A DNA stretch of 64,000 nucleotides, from the NCBI GenBank assembly GCA_947449135.1, contig CANFQO010000003.1, positions 1-64,000 on the forward strand. Reading direction: 5' to 3'. Shown piece by piece: positions 1-10,998 of the stretch. Numbering within the stretch: position 1 is the stretch's first letter; each line of letters begins with the position of its first letter. The notes beneath the pieces are model-generated. The model ran no database searches, was not told where the DNA came from, and worked only from the letters and a program-made list of their open reading frames with translations. Made by a program: the position numbers and the translations under genes. The DNA is from Planctomycetaceae bacterium. GTDB lineage: Bacteria > Planctomycetota > Planctomycetia > Pirellulales > UBA1268.

Positions 1-798
1 ACCGCCGTGAGACTCGGCGGTACCGCCGACGTTTCGTGCCGCGTGGTCCTCGACTGTCGCGGCCGCGCGGAGTCAGGGGCAGCGGGTGGAGCGGGCTATC
101 AGACCTTCATCGGACATGAGTATGAGACTGCTCAGCGCTGGCCGGCATCGGAACCGACGGTCATGGATGTGCCGGCTGACCAGGCTGCGGGGTTCGAGTT
201 TCTCTACGAACTCCCGCTCGGTCCTGATCGCGTGCTCCTCGAGTACACCAGGTTCCACGAGGAGCCGGCCTGTGCTGAATCGCGGGCTGCCTCGCTGATC
301 TCGGCTCGGCTGGCCGAGGCTGGCGCGGGATCGGCGAAACTGATCCGAACCGAGCACGGTTGCCTACCGATGCCTTATGCAGCCGCAGCCAGTCACGAAG
401 GGCCGTCGCCGGCCGGCGGCTATGCCGGAGGCTGGTACCACGCCGCCACGGGATACTCGATGCCGCTGGCCGTTCGCTTCGCGGAACTCGTCGCCCGAGC
501 CTGCCCAGACCGTGTCGGCGCGGAGGTCGCCTCCGCAGCCGCGGACGACCGGCTGCGGCGAGGATTCGCCCGCTTCCTAAACCGGCTGCTCTTTTGCCTG
601 GTCAGGCCCGCAGACCGCTGGAAGATCTTCCGGCGGTTCTACCGGGTTCTGCCGGAAGAGCGAATCGCTCGATTTTACGCCCATCGCTTCACGTTCAACG
701 ATGCGGCTCGGATCATGATTGGCTGGCCGCCCTTCGGCCTGGCGCCAATTCGTTTTGCTCGGTCATTTGTCTCGCTCCCGGGGCCGCTGACAACATGA
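1..798 (+). CDS. crtY: Lycopene beta-cyclase, CrtY type (5' partial)
   Basis: The C-terminal two thirds of a lycopene cyclase, which closes beta-ionone rings on the ends of lycopene. The frame is open to the first base, so the true start lies upstream and the GTG at position 7 is probably internal. Visible are the CrtY-like stretch YQTFIGHEYET, the following VMDVPADQAAGFEFLYELPL block (compare the bacterial CrtY 'MDATVDQ...YRFVYSLPL' region) and a basic C-terminal helix region rich in Arg and Phe (RFLNRLLFCLVRP). The N-terminal dinucleotide-binding fold is outside the window. The stop overlaps the crtE start as ATGA at 795-798, so the genes are probably translationally coupled. Family knowledge: CrtY acts at the membrane after CrtI. 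The call is strengthened by the crtE-crtI-crtB neighbours. Confidence 0.85.
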   Translation, partial: TAVRLGGTADVSCRVVLDCRGRAESGAAGGAGYQTFIGHEYETAQRWPASEPTVMDVPADQAAGFEFLYELPLGPDRVLLEYTRFHEEPACAESRAASLISARLAEAGAGSAKLIRTEHGCLPMPYAAAASHEGPSPAGGYAGGWYHAATGYSMPLAVRFAELVARACPDRVGAEVASAAADDRLRRGFARFLNRLLFCLVRPADRWKIFRRFYRVLPEERIARFYAHRFTFNDAARIMIGWPPFGLAPIRFARSFVSLPGPLTT

Positions 799-1789
799 AT
801 ACAAATCTCCTCGGCTTCGCCGGCGCAACACACCAGACAGCCCGCACGAGGCACGGCTGGTCGAAGGCCCTCCAACTCGCCCCCGACCTCTATCCCGGCG
901 TGGGCGGCAAGCGATTTCGGGCCACCCTGCTCGAGCGGGCCTACGAGTTTGCCGGTGGCCGTTGCGAGGCTCCCGCACTGATCGTCGATGCGGTCGAGCT
1001 CCTGCACGCCGGTTCGCTCGTGATCGATGACTTCGAAGACGACTCGCTCACCCGCCGCGGCCAGCCGGCGCTCCACCAGTTGATCGGACCGGCCCGGGCC
1101 GTCAACGCAGGCAACTGGATGTACTTCCGCGCTCTGGAACTGGCGGCATCCGCCTTGGACGATCCCGCCCGGTCGGCGTCGCTCGTGGGCAGGTTCATCG
1201 CGGTGGCACGACAGTGTCACGAGGGTCAGGCGATCGACCTGTCGATGCGGATCGACGAGATCACGCCGCGACAGGCCCAGGTCACGGCGCTGGCGATCTC
1301 GCGGTGGAAGACCGGCCGCCTTGCGTCACTGGCCGCGTGGTGTGGGGCCAAAGCCGCCGCGGGAGACCCGCAGACGCTGCAAGCCGTTGCCGCCTTCGGC
1401 TGCCGGATGGGCATCTGCCTGCAGATGAAAAACGACCTCGACGAGCTCTGCGAGCTGCTCGACGGGGCGGATCGGTGCGACGACCTCCGCAACCGCCGCG
1501 TCACGTGGCCCTGGGCCTGGGCGGCGAGCGAGCTTTCGGCCCAGCAGTTCACAGCCTGGCAGCGTCGGCTGCGGCAATCGGAAGAGCACCGAGCAAAGTT
1601 CCGCCCACTCGCCAAGGATCTGCTCGACCTGACCCACCGCCGGGCGGCGGCTGCGATCAACGCCCGGCTCGACCGGGCAATCGACAGGCTTACCGCCGCG
1701 ACGGGCGGTGCCCGTGAAGCCGGCCCGCTGGCCGCGATCTGTGACGCCCTGCGGATCGCCAGCGAGCCGACGAAAGCTGAGGCTCTTCC

Positions 1790-1793
<4 letters not shown>
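795..1793 (+). CDS. crtE: Polyprenyl diphosphate synthase, probable GGPP synthase
   Basis: A 332-residue trans-isoprenyl diphosphate synthase expected to make the C20 precursor for phytoene. The first aspartate-rich motif is clear (DDFEDD, residues 78-83, followed by SLTRRG). The second is weaker: KNDLDEL around residues 212-218 keeps two aspartates but has Asn in place of the first Asp of the usual DDxxD. The ATG at 795 overlaps the crtY stop by four bases, and the 3' end overlaps the crtI GTG start. Chain length cannot be read safely from sequence; the GGPP assignment rests on its place between crtY and crtI. The altered second motif could mean a relaxed enzyme, but such variants occur in this family. 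Confidence 0.85.
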
Positions 1794-3323
<1,530 letters not shown>

Positions 3324-3340
<17 letters not shown>

Positions 3341-4256
3341 CAGCCCGACAGCGGGTGAGTCGATCCGACGGCACAGCCGCTCGTTCTCGTTTGCGAGCCG
3401 GCTGCTGCCCGCCGGCAAACGGGCCGACGTCGAGCGTCTCTACGCCTGGTGTCGGTGGTGCGACGACGGCGTCGATACCGCCGCCTCGCCGCAGCAGGCG
3501 GTGGAGTTCGTCGAACGGGCCACGCAGGACGTCCGCCGGATCGCCGGTGGAAAAAGCCCGGTCGCCGCCGAGAGCCTCTGGCTCGCGGAGATCGTCGGCC
3601 GGCACGACCTGCCACTCGAGGCGGCCCTCGCCCTGCTCGATGGGATGCGGTCGGACCTCACAGCGGCGGCAGACTTTCTCGAGGCCGACCTCCTGCGGTA
3701 CTGCTTTCGGGTCGCTGGGGCTGTCGGCGTGCTCTTGTGTCCGATCCTCGGCCTCGCGGATCGCCGCCTTCTCCCCCACGCCGCGGCGCTCGGCATGGGC
3801 ATGCAACTGACCAACATCGCCCGCGATGTCGCGGAAGACTGGCATCGGTCTCGCTGCTACCTGCCGCTTGAATGGACCGACGGACTGCGGCCCGGCGGCG
3901 GGCCGCCCGACCCACGGAAGGTACGGCGGGGCGTGCAGACGATCCTCGAAGTCGCCGACGGCTACTACTCTGCCGGGGAGGCGGGCATCAGCGGGCTCGA
4001 TACCGATTCCCGCCTGGCCGTCCGGGCGGCGGCGAGAATCTATTGCGCGATCGGGACTAAGATAAGAACGCGAGGCTTCGAGGTGCTCGACGAACGGGCC
4101 CGGGTATCGACGCTGGAGAAGCTCAGAATCTTCGCCCGCGCCATGCTCACCCCTGCCGGCGGCAGCCGGCCAAGGCAGCTTGACGACTCGGCCCGGCGAG
4201 CCCTCGCCGCGGCAGAAGGACTGCTCGCGGAGTGTGGAATATCGGTTGAGGGTTAA
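3324..4256 (+). CDS. crtB: Phytoene synthase, CrtB family
   Basis: A 310-residue squalene/phytoene synthase that condenses two GGPP molecules to phytoene, the first committed carotenoid step. The two aspartate-rich motifs are intact: CRWCDDGVD near residue 40 and NIARDVAEDW near residue 165. The ATG at 3324 lies inside crtI, giving a 17-base overlap; it is the only start that includes the conserved N-terminal SFSFASRLLP block with a normal length. It is the last gene of the crt operon. Squalene-type condensing enzymes (HpnC/HpnD) share the fold, but the neighbours support CrtB. Confidence 0.9.
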
Positions 4257-4339
4257 TCGCCCACGTCCTCCTATCGCGTTGCGACGGCAGTGAGTGGGCT
4301 GGTTTTTCAAAGCTCGATAAAAAAACGTGGAGTCTTGTC

Positions 4340-4552
4340 ATGAAGTGGGATGCCTGGAGCGTTGTGTTCACCGGTCTGTCGCTGACGAGCGTGACGTCGG
4401 TCGTCCTGTTTCTTCTGGTTGCTATCAATCCGAAAGACGCCGCGTACGGCTCGAAGCCGCTGGCCTACGCCGCCGGTTCGGCTGTTCTGGCGCTGGCCTT
4501 CAATCGGGCTTCGGCATGGGCGGCCCGCCGGGCTGAGCGGCTCGTTCCGTGA
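4340..4552 (+). CDS. Small two-helix membrane protein, unknown
   Basis: A 70-residue protein that I do not recognise. It has two hydrophobic stretches (about residues 9-29 and 41-57) separated by a short polar loop NPKDAAYGSK, and a basic, Arg-rich C-terminus (RASAWAARRAERLVP), so both ends are probably cytoplasmic. It follows crtB by 83 bases in the same direction and could be part of the same transcript. The start ATG follows a weak purine-rich stretch. Other frames through here are open too, so the call rests on the membrane pattern. Confidence 0.5.
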   Translation: MKWDAWSVVFTGLSLTSVTSVVLFLLVAINPKDAAYGSKPLAYAAGSAVLALAFNRASAWAARRAERLVP

Positions 4553-4624
4553 ATCGCCAGCACGGGGCAAGTATCGAAAAAGCTCGTGGATCGTCTCCGG
4601 GGAGGCGGCCATGAGCCCGCCGTC

Positions 4625-5728
4625 CTATCCGTCCTTCCGCCCCTGACGACCGGCAGGACCTGCCAGTGCAGCTGTGTCCCGCTTTCGTTCGATCGCGGTG
4701 AAGCAGGCGAACACCCCGAGCACGGCCAGTCCGTAGAGCATCGCGATCAGCGCCAGCGCCACGTCGTAGGGTTTGGGCGTTGAGAGGGAGATCCGCAGGA
4801 GGACCGTCGAGATCACAAAGCCGGCGTTGCGAAAAACGTGTTCGTAGCGGTCGTAGTAGGCCAGCGATACGATCAGCAGGAAGACGTCGGTGAAGATCAT
4901 GAACTCGAAGAATCGGGGGAAGAAGAAGAGATCGACATCGATCGGCGTTGGTGCCAGCACCACCGGCAACTGCTCGATCAGCCTGGCCCAACTGGCCAGA
5001 TTGACCAATGCCAGGGTGACCAGTACGACCAGCAGCAACACGGCCACCGCCTTCTTGAGCTGGATGAAGCCCTCCAGGTCACGATGCGTGGGCATCTTCG
5101 GTGTCACGTGGCGCAGCAGGTTGAAGCCGGTCACGAGCAGGAACATCAAGACGGCCCCTGCCATGTCGAACAGGACGACCTTGACCGCGTCGGGCTCCGC
5201 CAGCCAGTTTTCCAGGTCGTGGAAGCCGCCGATGTCCTTGAACACTCCGCGGACGACGATCAGCGAAATGATCTGGTATTGCTTGGCGACCTCTCCGGTA
5301 TGCGAAGCGGCCAGGGCGAACACCAGGAGCATCACCTCGTAGAACAGGATCACGCTGAATGGCGTGTAGACCGCATGGAGCGGGCTCTCGTTGATCCCCT
5401 CGAACAGCGTCTGGGGCAAGTCAGGAAACAGCCGGGCGATCCCAATCACGCTCAGGTGCACGAGAAAGCCGATAGCCGCGCCGATCACCACCATCCGCTC
5501 CAGCCAGGCCCGCACGGCCGGGCTGTCGAGGGCGTCGAAGATGTTGGCCAGCCGGCGGCAGATCGAACTCAGCACGGCAATCTCTCCGAGGTGAGCGATC
5601 CGCCGGAGCCAACGACGCCGGAAACAATCTATTGTAGGCAGCGGCCCCCCGCCGGGGGGCAGGCGTGCTCCAAAAAACCTTGGGGCGACCCCGGTGGCGA
5701 CATCGAAGCCGGCAAACAGGCTTGCCAT
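4625..5728 (-). CDS. Polytopic membrane protein, unknown family
   Basis: About 367 residues with six or seven hydrophobic segments, among them MVVIGAAIGFLVHLSVIGIA, a segment around FSVILFYEVMLLVFALAA, VLFDMAGAVLMFLLVTGF, VAVLLLVVLVTLALVNLA, IFTDVFLLIVSLAYY and a C-terminal one ending ALIAMLYGLAVLGVFACF. I do not recognise the family. No enzymatic motif is visible. Acidic and aromatic residues sit in the loops (FEGINESPLHAVYTP, HDLENWLAEPDAVK). The ATG at 5728 is chosen; a GTG at 5758 would add ten residues. The gene is convergent with the small membrane protein downstream of crtB, and nothing nearby suggests a role. Confidence 0.7.
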   Translation of the reverse strand: MASLFAGFDVATGVAPRFFGARLPPGGGPLPTIDCFRRRWLRRIAHLGEIAVLSSICRRLANIFDALDSPAVRAWLERMVVIGAAIGFLVHLSVIGIARLFPDLPQTLFEGINESPLHAVYTPFSVILFYEVMLLVFALAASHTGEVAKQYQIISLIVVRGVFKDIGGFHDLENWLAEPDAVKVVLFDMAGAVLMFLLVTGFNLLRHVTPKMPTHRDLEGFIQLKKAVAVLLLVVLVTLALVNLASWARLIEQLPVVLAPTPIDVDLFFFPRFFEFMIFTDVFLLIVSLAYYDRYEHVFRNAGFVISTVLLRISLSTPKPYDVALALIAMLYGLAVLGVFACFTAIERKRDTAALAGPAGRQGRKDG

Positions 5729-5869
5729 GCCTAGCGGTATTCGCCGTGCGTCCGCCACTCCGGAAGAACAACTGGCCGAAATCGCGCCGCATTGTGCGTT
5801 GCAGCCGGACTCTGCCCCATGTTTTCACGAACGAAACCTCGCGCTTATTCGCTTCCTTTCCCCGCCATT

Positions 5870-6610
5870 TCACGTCGGCATGTCATACCCGAACCTCTCG
5901 AACTCCCACGCGTAGAGTCGGCGGACGAGCGCCACGGTCTCGTCGTTGTAGTAGTCTCGGATCGGGATGCGGTGGTGCCGAATCCCCATTTTGTATGTGG
6001 GAATGCGTTGCGGATCGAAGGGAATGCCGAGGCGGTCACACACCCTCGCGATTCCGCCTGGGAGGTCCTCAAAACGGATGAACTCGTCGACACACTCCCG
6101 ACCATCGATCATGTACTTGTCGCGGTCGATGATTCCAAACCCCGGTATGATGCCGCCGAGGCGAACCCATGAACGAAAGTTTGAGATCGTGGTCGCATCA
6201 TCGACCCCTCGTCGTGCCTGCACGCCGACCTCGCCTCGTCCTAGGTGTGCCCGCAGTCTCTCCATGTACGTCGGCCGCCCCGCTTGGAAGAAATGATAGC
6301 CGGAGACCAGCTTGCTAAAGGGATTCCGGATGACCGTGAACTTGAAGTATTCGGTCCAGACACGATCGCCGACGAGCGTGCAAATGCGGTGCGCGGGCAT
6401 GTGGTTGTACCACCGTGGCCGAAATGGCCACGCCCGCAAAGCCCCCCGGAACCCGACGATACCTTCCGGCGAGACGTGTTCAGCACGCGCATGCGACTCC
6501 TGCCACGCACCCTCGGCCATACAGTAAGGCTCGAAGTAAGCCTCGACGGACGTGCCGGCCGTCTTGATCGTCTTGGTGTAGATGAACCGATGACGATGGC
6601 TGATGAGCAT
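5870..6610 (-). CDS. Sulfotransferase family 2-like protein
   Basis: A 246-residue soluble sulfotransferase. The N-terminal IYTKTIKTAGTSVEAYF (residues 10-26) fits the 5'-phosphosulfate-binding loop of the PAPS site (K-T/x-A/G-T/S), and VIRNPFSKLVSGYHFF near residues 92-107 fits the 3'-phosphate-binding motif (RNPxxRxxS type). These proteins move sulfate from PAPS to hydroxyls of carbohydrates. It is divergent from the second sulfotransferase at 6811 and opens the lower-GC glycan island, so a polysaccharide acceptor is likely. No signal peptide is seen, so it acts in the cytoplasm before export. The acceptor cannot be predicted. Confidence 0.8.
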   Translation of the reverse strand: MLISHRHRFIYTKTIKTAGTSVEAYFEPYCMAEGAWQESHARAEHVSPEGIVGFRGALRAWPFRPRWYNHMPAHRICTLVGDRVWTEYFKFTVIRNPFSKLVSGYHFFQAGRPTYMERLRAHLGRGEVGVQARRGVDDATTISNFRSWVRLGGIIPGFGIIDRDKYMIDGRECVDEFIRFEDLPGGIARVCDRLGIPFDPQRIPTYKMGIRHHRIPIRDYYNDETVALVRRLYAWEFERFGYDMPT

Positions 6611-6810
6611 GGCAGAACTCTATTCGATGCCGATAAGGGGGGAGGGCAGTTTGACCTGCCCTCCGAAGCGGCGACACCCGCGGACACCGAGAATACTACA
6701 ATCGGGCGACGCCGCATGGTGCGGTGGTCACCCCGAGGCCGATCACGCCCGCACCCTGGCCCCACGCCGGGGACATCGTCATCGCAACTTCACACAAAAG
6801 CTCTTTCTTC

Positions 6811-7929
6811 ATGCGACGCGTCGTCCTGCACATCGGCATGCCAAAGACTGGCACGACCTCAATACAGGCAAGCCTTTCCTCTGGGATCGCAGACCCTCGC
6901 TTTCGACTGGTGTCGCTGGACACGACTTTCGGAAACCAAATGATCGGCGTTTTGTTTCACAACGCCTTTGAGCACCACGGCTCATATTTTCGATCCGCGC
7001 TTTCTGACCGTCATCTCCAGCAGTTTCGGCGACGCGCCTTTCGCCACCTCGACCGAAGCCTCGTGCACGCCGCGCGAGACGGCGTGACACCGATCATTTC
7101 TGCCGAGCACGCCTGGAACTTCGAGGAAGCCGACTATGCGTCGCTGAAGCAATTCCTGAACGACCGGGGCTTTGAGGCGACTGTCGTTTGCTACATACGG
7201 GCACCGCTTGATTTCTTCGAGAGCAGCTTCCAGCAACTCGTGATCGCTGGCGGTTACGATTCGTGGGCAGACCTCTTCGAAGAACACCGTTTCGCAGAAC
7301 CCATCCAAACCGCCGACAAGGTCTTTGGAAGCGACAACGTATCGCCCTTCTTTTTTGACCCAACAGACTTTCCGGAACATTGTGTGGTGCAACACTTTTG
7401 CAAACACATTGGACTTGCTCCATCCGCCGTCACCATCACTCGCGTCAATGAGGGCCTGAGCCTCGACGCGCTCAGGCTTCTCTATACGGCGGATCAAGTG
7501 CGCGCCGTCCGCCACGACTCGTCCTTCAGTCGATTGCAGCGACGGCTCTTGATAGCACGGCTTCGCGACCTACCAGGGCCGCGGATGCGATTCAGTCCAT
7601 CAGCCACTGACGCATTCCACAAATCGATGGAGTCGCAGTGGCCCTGGCTGGAGGAGCGGCTTGGCAGAAGGATTCCGATGTCACTTCTGCCCAAAGAACC
7701 TACGGCGGAGATTCAAAGCGAGGCGGACATGCTCGACGTGAGCACCGACGCATTCGCCTGGCTGTCAGAGCACACCGGCACTCGCATGGCCCCGTCGAGC
7801 GGTCGTGGCGTGCCCTCACAACATGTCTTCAATCAACTGCAACGGCTCGCGATGGTGAATTGCCACCGCGAACTCGCCAAGGCCTTCACTGAAGGCGTGC
7901 GGGTGCGATTCAGGCGGCCCTGGCTCTAA
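6811..7929 (+). CDS. Sulfotransferase-like protein
   Basis: A 372-residue protein that starts almost directly with the PAPS-loop motif VVLHIGMPKTGTTSIQASL (residues 3-21), typical of carbohydrate sulfotransferase-like proteins from bacterial polysaccharide loci. A later CYIRAPLDFFESSFQQ fits the second PAPS element (RxPxxxxxS). The ATG at 6811 is preferred because it sits just before the conserved strand; an upstream in-frame start at 6724 would add 29 residues without family features. It is divergent from the sulfotransferase at 5870-6610 across a 200-base spacer that must carry promoters for both. It is the only rightward gene of the glycan island. Confidence 0.75.
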   Translation: MRRVVLHIGMPKTGTTSIQASLSSGIADPRFRLVSLDTTFGNQMIGVLFHNAFEHHGSYFRSALSDRHLQQFRRRAFRHLDRSLVHAARDGVTPIISAEHAWNFEEADYASLKQFLNDRGFEATVVCYIRAPLDFFESSFQQLVIAGGYDSWADLFEEHRFAEPIQTADKVFGSDNVSPFFFDPTDFPEHCVVQHFCKHIGLAPSAVTITRVNEGLSLDALRLLYTADQVRAVRHDSSFSRLQRRLLIARLRDLPGPRMRFSPSATDAFHKSMESQWPWLEERLGRRIPMSLLPKEPTAEIQSEADMLDVSTDAFAWLSEHTGTRMAPSSGRGVPSQHVFNQLQRLAMVNCHRELAKAFTEGVRVRFRRPWL

Positions 7930-7953
7930 CCGCACGCGGATCGCACTGGAGCT

Positions 7954-8877
7954 TCAGCCTTTTCTGCGGCGTGCCTTCCCATGGTGTGCTGGGTAGCGCG
8001 TAAGAAAAGGCTCCAGCCACATCACGAGCTTCAACAGCCTGCTCCTGAGAACCCACGGAGTGCAACTACTCATCCACCACAGCGCCTTCGACGGGAGCGT
8101 CACCGCAAACGGCCACTTCCACAACTTGATTCCTGCAACCCCGCGACGCGATGCGTATGGCGTGTATTCTTCTTGCCACCTTCGCGCATCGATGGCATAG
8201 AGTTCTTTTTTAAGCTCGCTCACCCCCAGACTCTTTGTCAGCTCGCCGTAATGGTAACACTGCGTTCCACCGACGAGCACGACGCGATACCCAGACCTCC
8301 TGATTTTCAGGATGAAGATAGGCTCTGCATACCCGAAGAGATAGCGATCCTCGATGCCGCCGATGTCTTCCAGCACGCTTCGCTTGAACAGATTGAGATT
8401 CAGCGTGATGCTCGCCGGCTCGCAGGTTTGCTGCGAACGGTTCCAATACCCCATGCGCTGGGTCTCGTCACAGGGGATTCGTGCCGTGTGGAAATAGGGG
8501 GCAACACAGCCAATGTCGGGTTTTGCGATCCATTCCAGCAGGATCTCCATGGATTCGATCGGATGGGGAATAATATCGTTTGCCATCAATCCGACGTACG
8601 GCTCGTCGAGTGATCTCCAGCCCAGATTGTAGGCCTCTGCATACCCCACCTGTTTTCCGAAATGACGGTATTGAATCCCGTTACCGAGACAGAAGTCTCT
8701 CATCTCACCATCCGGCTCGCTGCTGCCATCCGCCAGAACCACCGTACCAACGCACGGCGTCATCTTCAGAAGTCGGAGCGACAGACAGGTCGTCGCCAGC
8801 AGGAGCTTACGGCGGTCTTCGGAAGCCCCGTTGTGGAAATAGTTCACCACCATCCCCAGGGATGTGCTTGTACTCAC
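7954..8877 (-). CDS. GT2-like glycosyltransferase
   Basis: A 307-residue GT-A-fold protein. The order of elements fits family 2: a strand near MVVNYF, a stretch ending VVLADGSSEP, then QVGYAEAYNLGWRSL (nucleotide-sugar binding helix), and YVGLMANDIIPHP where the metal-binding DxD would lie; here it reads MANDI, so the motif is relaxed. A later FGYAEPIFILKIRRSGYRV resembles the acceptor/catalytic helix (usually ED). The start chosen is GTG 8877: it overlaps the upstream stop as GTGA and is preceded by GGGAG six bases upstream. An ATG at 8853 is an alternative. It is the last gene of a leftward glycosyltransferase run. Confidence 0.75.
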   Translation of the reverse strand: MSTSTSLGMVVNYFHNGASEDRRKLLLATTCLSLRLLKMTPCVGTVVLADGSSEPDGEMRDFCLGNGIQYRHFGKQVGYAEAYNLGWRSLDEPYVGLMANDIIPHPIESMEILLEWIAKPDIGCVAPYFHTARIPCDETQRMGYWNRSQQTCEPASITLNLNLFKRSVLEDIGGIEDRYLFGYAEPIFILKIRRSGYRVVLVGGTQCYHYGELTKSLGVSELKKELYAIDARRWQEEYTPYASRRGVAGIKLWKWPFAVTLPSKALWWMSSCTPWVLRSRLLKLVMWLEPFLTRYPAHHGKARRRKG

Positions 8878-10106
8878 AGCGAACTCCCAGCGTAATTCAA
8901 ATCGAGGCACTTGAGATCCGGATTGAAATACAGAGCCGTCTCACTGAGATGCGACGTGCATTTCAGCAAGAAGTCACACTTCGAAAGCAGAAGACAGTCC
9001 ACCAAGGCATCTTCCCCCTTCCTGTACCCCTCTCCATCCCGCACTTGAAACGGATTGAGTTCTGTGCTGGACCTTTTCGCATCCCGGTACAGGAGCCTGT
9101 CACCGTACCGCTGCATCATCACCTCAAGAAATTGTGTCTGGTCAGTCGCCAGAAAGATTCGGCATTGGGGGTGATCGATCAGATACCTGTCGATTTCCTC
9201 TATGTAGGCTTCAGGTCCCACAATTCGCTGAACATTCGACGAGGCGACAGCAAGACCTTTGTCGGTCCCCCTGATGTGCACCCCGAGCACTGTGCGTCCA
9301 TTCATATGCGCGTCGTAGAATTCTTCGGCGATACGCCGAATGGGCTCCTTGATCCTCACGTACTTCTCTACGCAGTCGCGTGCCTTGGCTCGCTGCGCGT
9401 CATACCAGCGGGCGTCGTACTCGCGCTTATGCTGGTACCGTCCGTAGGTGTACCCGTAGATACTCTCCGGATCGAACAGATGCAGATACCACAGATCCTC
9501 AGAGGTCAGTTCCACAAGGTCGTTCCGGCACAGACCACTCTGCGGATCATTCACCATACCTTGAACATCAGCGTAGCTGAGCCCCGCAACGGGCTCGAAA
9601 TAATAGTCCCACATGTTCTCGCCATGCTGCCGATCAAAGTATGCGTTGTCCCCCGACCCCGACTTTTCGCCAAAATAGACGACCGGGAAGAAGTTGTGTC
9701 GCTCGCAATACCTCAGCTGATTGAGAGCAAAAATAAAGTACGCGAAAAACCCTGCGTGATGGTGATTGATCTTGATGACGAGAATTTTGTCATAGACACC
9801 AAACACCGATCGCCTGCGACGCCCTGCCGCTCGGAATCCCTTGATGGCGACCGACAATTTTCTGGCGGCTGTTTTGGCCCTATAAAGCACCTGCCATCGA
9901 AAAGACGATCCGGTCCAGCGATGAACGCCTCTCCTCTTCTCGGGCATTTGCAATGGATCCTTGCGTGACACGTGTTGAGCGACGTTCTGTAACCTGCTGA
10001 GTGCTCGGGCCGAAAGCCGATCGACTAGTCGCTGGCAAGGGTCCTTGGCGAACGATGATGCGGGGAGGGCGGCGTCAGCGACTCCTCCGCCAATACGCTG
10101 CCGCAA
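8874..10106 (-). CDS. Fucosyltransferase-like protein (GT23/NodZ type)
   Basis: A 410-residue protein. Residues from about 270 on show VLGVHIRGTDKGLAVASS, matching the HxRRxDK-type peptide of alpha-1,6-fucosyltransferases (FUT8/NodZ), and then IFLATDQTQFLEVM, followed by ALVDCLLLSKCDFLLKCTSHLSE, where the last part fits the conserved GDP-fucose site near the C-terminus. The first 90 residues are basic and poorly conserved, and the real start may lie further in. The first 32 bases overlap the end of the GT11-like gene upstream. Family knowledge: these enzymes transfer fucose from GDP-fucose. Acceptor unknown, but a second fucosyltransferase-like gene next door supports a fucose-containing glycan. 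Confidence 0.75.
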   Translation of the reverse strand: MRQRIGGGVADAALPASSFAKDPCQRLVDRLSARALSRLQNVAQHVSRKDPLQMPEKRRGVHRWTGSSFRWQVLYRAKTAARKLSVAIKGFRAAGRRRRSVFGVYDKILVIKINHHHAGFFAYFIFALNQLRYCERHNFFPVVYFGEKSGSGDNAYFDRQHGENMWDYYFEPVAGLSYADVQGMVNDPQSGLCRNDLVELTSEDLWYLHLFDPESIYGYTYGRYQHKREYDARWYDAQRAKARDCVEKYVRIKEPIRRIAEEFYDAHMNGRTVLGVHIRGTDKGLAVASSNVQRIVGPEAYIEEIDRYLIDHPQCRIFLATDQTQFLEVMMQRYGDRLLYRDAKRSSTELNPFQVRDGEGYRKGEDALVDCLLLSKCDFLLKCTSHLSETALYFNPDLKCLDLNYAGSSL

Positions 10107-10998
10107 GGTGCTTGAGGCACCTCACGAGACGTTTTCCATTCATTTGCTCCAGCGAAAGGAAAATGTCCTTCATGGAATACGGCCTCTCCAGATAGGGCAC
10201 ATCGACGATGAAGCGATAGCGGTCCTCGTCCACAACCTTTAAATCAGCCAACGTGGTCGCCAAATTCGATCCGCTGGTAGTTGGCGCCATGACGGGTGCG
10301 TAGATTTCGTCGGCCTTCGACAGAAACCCTGCCCACCAACTAAAACCACTTGTCGACTGGATCATGCGGTTGAAACCTTTCATGAAACGGAAATCATCGA
10401 CCGGTTCCCCCTGCACGTAGATGGGCGCATACCGGGCGAAGGCTTCCCGCACCTGTGCGTCAAGGCCATAACCACAGATGTAGAGCTTTCTGAATGTCAG
10501 TCGATCGAGAAGATCCGTATAGAAACTCAGGCTGATCGCCCGCCCGACAATGACAAAATCGCCCTGCCGAATGTGGATCACGATGTCTTCGCTTGAAATA
10601 TCGTGCCCCAGATCGCACGCGTCGATTTCAAACCACGACCGAATTCGTTGCTTGTAGGGTTGCAGCAGTTCGTACCGTTGAAAATATCCGGCCATTATGA
10701 TTTTCCGGTCGTCTCGTCGCCGGATCATGGCTTCCAAGTCAAGATGAAAGCCGTCGAACTCCCCGTGCCCCATCAGCGCGGTGGTATCCACAGGGCTGTG
10801 AAATATCTTTCCAGGAAGCGCCAACGGTGCGTCATGACACTGAGACAGCAACTGCAGGAGTCGCGGCACGTTTTTTCGGGCCTGCATCCGGGAATGGGCT
10901 ACTTCCAGCGCATACCCCAGTTCTTCGGCAAGAATGCGTGCAACCGCGTACTGAAAAAGGTTGTCGGCGATAAAGCCGTTCATTTGCAAGTGAATCAT
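10075..10998 (-). CDS. GT11-like alpha-1,2-fucosyltransferase
   Basis: A 307-residue protein of the GT11 type. The N-terminal GFIADNLFQYAVARILAEELG fits the Gx(L/F)GNxxFQYAxAxxLA opening of GT11, although the usual Gly before Asn-x-x-Phe is replaced by Asp. IVIHIRQGDFV is the HxRxGDY-like GDP-fucose peptide, and STSGFSWWAGFLS near residue 220 is the conserved SxxSFSWWAAxL block. It is followed with overlap by the GT23-like gene. No membrane segment is seen. Expected to add fucose (or a related GDP-activated sugar) to a surface glycan in the cytoplasm. Confidence 0.8.
   Translation of the reverse strand: MIHLQMNGFIADNLFQYAVARILAEELGYALEVAHSRMQARKNVPRLLQLLSQCHDAPLALPGKIFHSPVDTTALMGHGEFDGFHLDLEAMIRRRDDRKIIMAGYFQRYELLQPYKQRIRSWFEIDACDLGHDISSEDIVIHIRQGDFVIVGRAISLSFYTDLLDRLTFRKLYICGYGLDAQVREAFARYAPIYVQGEPVDDFRFMKGFNRMIQSTSGFSWWAGFLSKADEIYAPVMAPTTSGSNLATTLADLKVVDEDRYRFIVDVPYLERPYSMKDIFLSLEQMNGKRLVRCLKHLAAAYWRRSR

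Noticed and set aside
7-15. GTG at position 7 as the start of crtY
   Set aside because: The frame is open to base 1 and the essential N-terminal dinucleotide fold is missing, so the gene begins outside the window.
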